Origin: Bacteroidota bacterium
Lineage (GTDB): Bacteria > Bacteroidota > Bacteroidia > SpSt-205 > S141-50
Direction: 5' to 3'
DNA: 11,588 nucleotides
NCBI GenBank assembly: GCA_015490695.1
Contig: WFXK01000322.1
Location: 1-11,588, forward strand
Positions within the stretch are counted from its first letter, which is position 1; the number at the start of each line of letters is the position of its first letter. The notes below the pieces were generated by a model. It saw only the letters and a program-made list of their open reading frames with translations, was not told where the DNA came from and searched no databases. The position numbers and the translations under genes are program-made. This document shows positions 6,610 to 11,588 of the stretch, piece after piece.

Positions 6610-7206
6610 CTAAGAGGGGGTGGATGTGCAATAGTGTTTGGGTTTGGGACCTCTTTTATAGTAAAGCACTCCATCTTTTAGCAGTTTTCTTAAGTTGCGC
6701 AATGCATAGCGCATTCTACCTAAGGCGGTATTGATGCTAATGTTACATTGTTGAGCGATTTCTTTGAAAGAAAGTCCATGATAAATCCGTAGCACCAAGA
6801 CCTCTTGTTGCTCGGGAGGGAGTCGTTTGATTAAGGTAGGAAGTTTTTCCAGAAGTTCATTTTGTTCTTCGGGAAGGGTTACCATGGAAGTTTTTTCATA
6901 AGAAGGTTTTTGTTTGTTGCAACGGCGATAATAATCAATAGCAAGGTTTTTAGCGATTCTTTGCAGCCATTGGAAATAACGTCCTTGTTCTTGATAATGG
7001 GCTTTTTGTAAAGAGGTTAAAACCCGCCACAAGGTCTCTTGATAAAGGTCTTTACACACCTCTTCATCTTTAACAATCCCTTTTAGCAAGCGTTGGATTT
7101 GATAGCGATAACGTTTTTCTAAAATTTCAAAAGCAGTTTTGTCTTGCTGCGTTAGAAATCGTTGCAGCAATGCCTCGTCTGCCCACTGCTGATAAGAAAA
7201 CGCCAT
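6610..7206 (-). CDS. ECF-type RNA polymerase sigma-70 factor
   Basis: This alternative sigma factor directs RNA polymerase to an unknown regulon. Its 198 residues comprise the two ECF domains. Region 2 spans about 25-95 (core-binding and -10 recognition; motif DLYQETLWRVL at 53-63 and the basic end DYYRRCNKQK at 91-100). Region 4 spans about 129-176 (LPPEQQEVLVLRIYHGLS, then the helix-turn-helix FKEIAQQCNISINTALGRMR). No sigma 1.1 or region 3 is present, which fits ECF size. A basic tail of about 20 residues (KRGPKPKH) follows region 4. No anti-sigma factor, FecR-like gene or TonB receptor lies beside it, unlike many Bacteroidota ECF genes. It has its own promoter and a leader of about 40 bases. 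The ATG is the only in-frame choice before a stop codon. Confidence 0.92.
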   Translation of the reverse strand: MAFSYQQWADEALLQRFLTQQDKTAFEILEKRYRYQIQRLLKGIVKDEEVCKDLYQETLWRVLTSLQKAHYQEQGRYFQWLQRIAKNLAIDYYRRCNKQKPSYEKTSMVTLPEEQNELLEKLPTLIKRLPPEQQEVLVLRIYHGLSFKEIAQQCNISINTALGRMRYALRNLRKLLKDGVLYYKRGPKPKHYCTSTPS

Positions 7207-7207
7207 A

Positions 7208-7236
7208 GTGTAGCATTATCCCATCCGTGTAGCATT
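7208..7236. repeat. 10-bp direct repeat in the sigma-factor leader
   Basis: GTGTAGCATT occurs at 7208-7217 and 7227-7236, exact copies 19 bases apart (AATGCTACAC on the coding strand). The proximal copy ends one base before the sigma-factor start codon. Both lie between the proposed transcription start and the ATG, so they could be a duplicated protein- or RNA-binding site affecting translation. Confidence 0.45.
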
Positions 7237-7250
7237 GCTGCATCCAAAGG

Positions 7251-7282
7251 CAAAATTAGGAAAAGAAAATCTTTTGCGCAAC
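7251..7282 (-). promoter_or_regulatory. Bacteroidota-type promoter of the sigma-factor gene
   Basis: On the - strand GTTG (7282-7279) is followed after 20 bases by TAATTTTG (7258-7251), again matching the TTG / TAnnTTTG form. The predicted start site leaves about 35-40 bases of leader before the ATG at 7206. The perfect palindrome TTGCGCAA (7274-7281) overlaps the -33 element and could be an operator. Because the promoter is of housekeeping type, no self-activation by the ECF factor is evident here. Confidence 0.55.
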
Positions 7283-7308
7283 TTTTGTGCTTTATGACAA
7301 GCCAACAG

Positions 7309-9600
7309 CTAATTTCTTGTTTCTTCTATCATTTTTAACACCGTTTCAACGGCTTTGCGGTTAGGTTTATTATAAATAGAAAGCAAAATATCTTGTTTCT
7401 CCCAAGAAGTTAAATGGAAGTTTAACGCAGCACGTTCAAACTGTGGACTGGGTAAGTATTGGAATTCCACTACTTGAAATAGTCCCCGATACCAAGATGC
7501 GGCATAACGAAATAGTTCATCCGTTATAAAATCTTTTCCTTCACGGAAAGATAAAAAAGTTCCTCCGATGAGCTCTTTAATGTGGGCTAATACACTTTTT
7601 TCTTTTTCTGCAATAGCAGCTTCTCGCTGACTATCTCGGATTTGTAGAATCAAAACCCCTGAGGTGTTTTGCTCAAACCAGTCTTTGAAAGCATGAAGGA
7701 ATTTGATAGAGAGATGTACGCCGAAGTTGTCTCTTATGCCCGCATCCATGATGGTTACGTAAGGGATTGTGGGAAGCTCTATGTAAGGGAGTACTAACGG
7801 AAAAGAAGCATTAGCGCGCAATACAGAACTGAATAGCACACTATCAGCACCACAACTTTTGAAATAGCGTTGAAAACTAACAGCGCTGATTTCATTGATG
7901 TAAGCATCGTTAAATTTCCTGGGAACAACTAAATAATCCACGGGTAGGGATGCCATAAGCAGTTGCCTTCCATCTACAGTAATCGTAGGAGAAAAAATCA
8001 TGAGAGGAATTTTAGCTTGTAGCTCTAAAGGGCGATAATAGCTTAAAGGGCGTTCAAAAGGGATGTCAAGATGTTTGCAAAGGGTTTTTTCAAAAGTATA
8101 ACCTCTATCTTTGTAGTATTGTTTGCCGTGGATAGAAAAATAGCGATAGGGTGGAAGGAGGAAATTAACGACGGCGCTAAATATAACGGAGTTAAGTAAG
8201 TCTGCAGAGATTCTTTGAAAGGGTTCTTTGCTGTAAAGGAAGGTTTTTTTAGGATCTTTTAGGCAGCGTTCTCTGTAGTAAGCGGCGCCAAGCATGCCTC
8301 CTGATGCCCCTGTAATGCATACAACATGGTCAAAAAAACGCCCATTTGTTAAAGAGTCTAAATACTGAAGCACACGAAAGGTCCATAATGCAGAACGTAA
8401 TCCCCCACCACTAACATTAAGTAAAATGGCTAAAGGCTTTTCTTCTTTGTGTTTTGCTTTCCAATGGTTCAAAAGCGTACGCCCCACTTCATAAGCCTCC
8501 TGCAGCGATAAACTATCAATATGTTGATGAATACTATCTAAGGTATAAGGAATTTGAATGTCATAGCGCAATCCGAATAATTGATGAGGGCGGTTAAACC
8601 ATGAAGAGCGGTTAATCCATACTAATAGGAAACCTAATAAAATCAATGCTAAAATACCCATTCTTCTGAACCAGAAAGAAAGGGCACCAATAAGCATGAT
8701 GATGAAAGTAAACAAAATGATAAAGCTTGCTGCTGCAGGTAATCGTACCCAAGGTACTTCTTGAAATACACCCAGGAAGGTCAGTAACAACACAACAAAG
8801 AGTTCAAACAGCAGCGCATTACCATGATTTTGGTTTAGTACTCGTAAAATCATTCGGGTTTCTGCTTGGACATTCAATGGTGCTGCACGAATACGAAAGT
8901 CGGTATCAAGGTAGTATGTTACATAGTCTTGCATGCGTTGAATAGAACGGGCTTTATATAAAAGCGCTCTGGGACTTTGTAGTTCTCTTACTACTCGTTC
9001 ACCGAAAAGTTGAATAATATCTTGGTTGGTTCGGGAGAAATACAAAACTGCTAAGGAGACGAACAAGAAAAAACCTGCGAGAAGACTTAAAAAATTGCTG
9101 AAGAAGGTAGTGATAGAAAGTTGTGGGTTATGGATAGCGAATCGGTAGTAGGCATCAAAGTAGCACCATAGGAAGATGAGGGGAAGCAGGCTGTTATTTA
9201 GACTAAAGCGTAAAAAAGGGCGTTTTTGGAAGATTAAAAAGAAGAAACGATAACCATCTAAGATATAGGTACTAAGATGGTAGGAGACAGTGTAGATGCC
9301 TAAAGCTAAGCCGATGAAGAAGAAGCTTTTGAAGTCGCTTTTTCCGAGGTATTCGGGTTCCCAAAATAGGTAGGGACCGCCGATACCTTGAGCAATATCG
9401 CCACGAACTAACAGGATTAAAATCACCCAGAAGAGAACTACAGATGGATGGCGAACAATTTGCGAACGGATAAGATGGACAGGCAAACTATAGTAAAGCC
9501 TTAGACTAAATCGTCCCAGATTTTGGAGATAAAGACCACTGATTTTCCAGAGTTTTTCTAAGGCGATGGAGGTTTTATAACCCAGTCTTTTAAGTAGCAT
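7309..9600 (-). CDS. membrane-anchored patatin-like phospholipase/acyl hydrolase
   Basis: The 763-residue protein joins a membrane region to a patatin hydrolase domain. The first 330 residues contain about seven hydrophobic segments (roughly 53-66, 92-112, 137-150, 165-188, 264-280, 290-310 and 314-330). From about 388 the patatin fold begins with the oxyanion motif SGGGLR (397-402). The nucleophile elbow is GASGG with Ser433. The second catalytic residue is Asp619 in DAGIRDN, an Asp-Ala-Gly version of the usual DGG. The catalytic domain therefore looks complete and probably hydrolyses membrane lipids on the cytoplasmic face; substrate and orientation are inferred. Its ATG follows the sirtuin stop codon with no gap (TAAATG), indicating an operon with sirtuin and citrate synthase. 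Confidence 0.85.
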   Translation of the reverse strand: MLLKRLGYKTSIALEKLWKISGLYLQNLGRFSLRLYYSLPVHLIRSQIVRHPSVVLFWVILILLVRGDIAQGIGGPYLFWEPEYLGKSDFKSFFFIGLALGIYTVSYHLSTYILDGYRFFFLIFQKRPFLRFSLNNSLLPLIFLWCYFDAYYRFAIHNPQLSITTFFSNFLSLLAGFFLFVSLAVLYFSRTNQDIIQLFGERVVRELQSPRALLYKARSIQRMQDYVTYYLDTDFRIRAAPLNVQAETRMILRVLNQNHGNALLFELFVVLLLTFLGVFQEVPWVRLPAAASFIILFTFIIMLIGALSFWFRRMGILALILLGFLLVWINRSSWFNRPHQLFGLRYDIQIPYTLDSIHQHIDSLSLQEAYEVGRTLLNHWKAKHKEEKPLAILLNVSGGGLRSALWTFRVLQYLDSLTNGRFFDHVVCITGASGGMLGAAYYRERCLKDPKKTFLYSKEPFQRISADLLNSVIFSAVVNFLLPPYRYFSIHGKQYYKDRGYTFEKTLCKHLDIPFERPLSYYRPLELQAKIPLMIFSPTITVDGRQLLMASLPVDYLVVPRKFNDAYINEISAVSFQRYFKSCGADSVLFSSVLRANASFPLVLPYIELPTIPYVTIMDAGIRDNFGVHLSIKFLHAFKDWFEQNTSGVLILQIRDSQREAAIAEKEKSVLAHIKELIGGTFLSFREGKDFITDELFRYAASWYRGLFQVVEFQYLPSPQFERAALNFHLTSWEKQDILLSIYNKPNRKAVETVLKMIEETRN

Positions 9601-10356
9601 TTAGTCACGGAGTAGTCGCTCTTTTAGGTATTCAATGGCTTTAGGTGTTCCTGTTGTAGCAGGTTCTGCGATGTAGTGGACTTTTGCTGTGGGGGGCACG
9701 GCGGGTTGCTTAGGGTCAACAACCACAATAGGGGCTTTCTCGGGAACGTAATCAATGAGCCCAGCAGCGGGATATACTACTAAGGAAGTACCAATGATTA
9801 AAAAAGCGTCGGCTTTTTCCGTAAGGGCTATAGCAGGCTCAATCATTGGAACCAATTCACCGAACCATACGACATGGGGGCGTAATTGTGCTCCGTCTTC
9901 TGCAGTCATCCCTAAGGAAATCGGCTCATAACCAATTTCGTAAATTAGATTCTCGTCTTTTTCACTACGTACTTTGGTTAGTTCCCCATGTAGGTGGAGC
10001 ACATAGCGGCTTCCTGCTCGTTCATGGAGGTTATCTACATTTTGCGTGATAATTAACACATCTGCCCATGACTCCATTTCTTTTAATGCGAAGTGGGCAG
10101 CATTAGGCTCCACATCTTTTAGTTGCGCACGGCGTTTATTATAGAATTCTAATACCAGTTCAGGGTTGGCTTGCCATGCTTCTGGGGTTGCAACTTTATA
10201 AACGGGGTATTTTTCCCAGAGACCGCCGCTATCTCTGAACGTGCTTAAACCGCTTTCTGCGCTGATTCCTGCACCTGTCAGAACAACGACTGTAGGTTTA
10301 TCTCCTTTTTTATAGGTTTCCCACCATCGGTCAATAGTAACCCGTTTTAGTGGCAT
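9601..10356 (-). CDS. cobB: NAD-dependent protein deacylase, Sir2 family class III, zinc-site lost
   Basis: Sirtuins remove acyl groups from protein lysines using NAD+. The 251 residues show GAGIS (28-32) and FRD (40-42) for NAD binding, QNVDNLHERAGS (105-116), catalytic His123 in HLHG, RPHVVWFGE (159-167) and GTS (189-191). Tyr72 and Arg75 form the YxxR pair of SIRT5/CobB-type enzymes, associated with removing succinyl, malonyl or glutaryl groups. No cysteine occurs anywhere in the protein, so the usual four-Cys zinc site is absent; the region reads VRSEKDEN where E. coli CobB has VRC. I chose the ATG at 10356, two bases after the citrate synthase stop. The open frame extends to 10473 but that extra 39-residue stretch lies within citrate synthase and has no sirtuin features. 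Confidence 0.93.
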   Translation of the reverse strand: MPLKRVTIDRWWETYKKGDKPTVVVLTGAGISAESGLSTFRDSGGLWEKYPVYKVATPEAWQANPELVLEFYNKRRAQLKDVEPNAAHFALKEMESWADVLIITQNVDNLHERAGSRYVLHLHGELTKVRSEKDENLIYEIGYEPISLGMTAEDGAQLRPHVVWFGELVPMIEPAIALTEKADAFLIIGTSLVVYPAAGLIDYVPEKAPIVVVDPKQPAVPPTAKVHYIAEPATTGTPKAIEYLKERLLRD

Positions 10357-10358
10357 TT

Positions 10359-11588
10359 TTAGCTTCTTTGAGCAATAGGTACGTAGTGGCGTTCTTTTGG
10401 ACCGATATAGATTTGTCTTGGTCGGGCAATGGGCTGCCGTTGCTCCCGCATCTCCTTCCATTGGGCTATCCACCCAGGTAAACGCCCAAACGCAAACATC
10501 ACTGTAAACATCTCTACAGGAATCCCTATCGCTTTGTAAATAATCCCTGAGTAAAAATCTACGTTCGGATACAAACGACGCTCTATAAAGTATTCATCTT
10601 GCAATGCTTTTTCTTCTAATTGTTTTGCAATGTCTAATAGAGGGTCGTGAATTCCTAATTTATTAAGTACTTGGTCGCAAGCTTTTTTAATAATCCGAGC
10701 ACGAGGGTCATAGTTTTTATAAACGCGGTGTCCGAAACCCATGAGGCGGAAGGGGTCGTTTTTATCTTTGGCTTTATCAATCCATTTTTGTACATTGCCC
10801 CCATCTTCGTAAATACGTTGTAGCATTTCTATTACGGCTTGGTTAGCCCCACCATGTAGCGGTCCCCATAAAGCGCAAATGCCTGCTGCAACAGAAGCAT
10901 AAAGATTCGCATGCGAAGAACCCACTACTCGCACCGTAGAAGCAGAACAATTTTGTTCATGGTCCGCATGTAAAATCAATAGTTTGTTAATAGCATCTGC
11001 TACTATCGGTTCTATGTGATAAGGTTCGGTTGGTAAAGCAAACATCATGTAAAGGAAATTAGAAACATAGTCTAAATCATTACGTGGATACATAAAAGGA
11101 TGTCCAGAGCGTAATTTATAAATCCATGCGATTAAAGTAGGGAACTTTGCTAACAAGCGGGTAATTGTTAAATTCACTTGTTCTGGTGGACGATTAGGGT
11201 CTAAGGACTCAGGATAGAAAGCCGACATGGAGCAAACCATAGAAGCTAAAATCCCCATCGGATGGGCATTCAAAGGATAACCTTCAAAAAACTTCTTTGT
11301 GTTCTCGTGTACTAAAGTGTGATGTTTAATGTTTTCTGTAAACTCATTTAATTGCTCTTGCGTTGGTAGTTCTCCATAAATAAGCAAATAAGCGACTTCT
11401 AAGAAAGTTGCGTGTTCGGCTAATTCCTCTATAGGATAGCCTCTGTAGCGAAGGATTCCTTCCTCTCCATTGATAAATGTGATGGCACTGGTGGTTGAAC
11501 CTGTGTTTTTGTAACCGGGGTCTAAGGTAATTAGTCCTGTACTACTTCGTAATTTCGTAATGTCTAATGCCTTCTCTCCTTCTGTCCC
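10359..11588 (-). CDS. gltA: citrate synthase, 5' end cut by window edge
   Basis: It condenses acetyl-CoA and oxaloacetate to citrate, the entry step of the TCA cycle. The frame is open to base 11588, giving 409 residues; alignment by eye with E. coli GltA suggests about 19 N-terminal residues are missing. The fragment contains DPGYKNTGS near its start, GEEGILRYRGYPIEELA, DHEQNCSASTVR and GSSHANLYASVAAG. The catalytic residues are His245 (PLHGG), His287 (FGHRVYKNYDPR) and Asp344 (NVDFYSG), counted from the window edge, matching E. coli His264, His305 and Asp362. The C-terminal IARPRQIYIG is also typical of the hexameric type II bacterial form. A TTG at 11387 could look like a start but conserved sequence continues upstream. 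It heads the visible part of an operon with the sirtuin and lipase. Confidence 0.97.
   Translation of the reverse strand, partial: GTEGEKALDITKLRSSTGLITLDPGYKNTGSTTSAITFINGEEGILRYRGYPIEELAEHATFLEVAYLLIYGELPTQEQLNEFTENIKHHTLVHENTKKFFEGYPLNAHPMGILASMVCSMSAFYPESLDPNRPPEQVNLTITRLLAKFPTLIAWIYKLRSGHPFMYPRNDLDYVSNFLYMMFALPTEPYHIEPIVADAINKLLILHADHEQNCSASTVRVVGSSHANLYASVAAGICALWGPLHGGANQAVIEMLQRIYEDGGNVQKWIDKAKDKNDPFRLMGFGHRVYKNYDPRARIIKKACDQVLNKLGIHDPLLDIAKQLEEKALQDEYFIERRLYPNVDFYSGIIYKAIGIPVEMFTVMFAFGRLPGWIAQWKEMREQRQPIARPRQIYIGPKERHYVPIAQRS

Noticed and set aside
8727..10049. Small + strand open frames opposite the lipase (8727-8945) and sirtuin (9846-10049)
   Set aside because: Both are antisense to confident genes, short and without motifs.
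10357..10473. N-terminal extension of the sirtuin (39 residues) from an ATG at 10473
   Set aside because: It lies within the citrate synthase coding sequence in another frame, has no sirtuin-like residues, and a well-placed ATG at 10356 follows the upstream stop by two bases.
10359..11387. Citrate synthase starting at the TTG at 11387
   Set aside because: Conserved citrate synthase sequence (DPGYKNTGS, GILRYRGYPIEELA) continues in frame to the window edge, so the gene is truncated by the window and this is an internal Leu codon.
1..11588. Defence system, prophage, insertion sequence or CRISPR array
   Set aside because: No transposase, integrase, nuclease-defence gene, terminal inverted repeats or regularly spaced repeats were seen; nearly all sequence is accounted for by housekeeping-type genes.

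Overview
The window reads as chromosomal DNA from a member of the Bacteroidota, probably a free-living aerobe. Two independent lines point there. Two intergenic regions carry the promoter form typical of this phylum (TTTG or TTG, about 20 bases, then TAnnTTTG). The proteins also look like Bacteroidota versions: a cysteine-free sirtuin, a Met-rich outer-membrane barrel, and a DDxxD-type prenyl synthase behind rnr. The DNA is AT-rich and genes are tightly packed. I cannot name a genus. No mobile element, tRNA, rRNA or CRISPR array was seen.

Left part, + strand. Bases 1-900 are the 3' part of a Met-rich outer-membrane barrel gene. Bases 901-1165 are non-coding and contain a strong hairpin and a possible structured RNA. 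Then follows a three-gene operon with overlapping reading frames: RNase R, an isoprenoid diphosphate synthase and a rhomboid protease (1166-4840).

Right part, - strand, convergent with the left. A GNAT acyltransferase lies downstream of, and overlaps, glutaryl-CoA dehydrogenase (4830-6450). An ECF-type sigma factor (6610-7206) has its own promoter and leader. A citrate synthase - class III sirtuin - membrane patatin-like lipase operon (11588 down to 7309) has almost no spacing between genes. Citrate synthase is cut by the right edge and lacks roughly 19 N-terminal residues.

How they may work together: most genes are housekeeping. The - strand run is rich in acyl-CoA and protein-acylation functions: citrate synthase uses acetyl-CoA, the sirtuin carries the Tyr/Arg pair associated with removing succinyl or glutaryl groups, glutaryl-CoA dehydrogenase consumes glutaryl-CoA, and a GNAT enzyme transfers acyl groups. 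This is a hypothesis from gene content, not a demonstrated system. The least explained sequence is the non-coding DNA: the foldable stretch at 971-1132, the repeated palindromes before gcdH, and the duplicated 10-mer in the sigma-factor leader. I found no clear undescribed multi-gene system.
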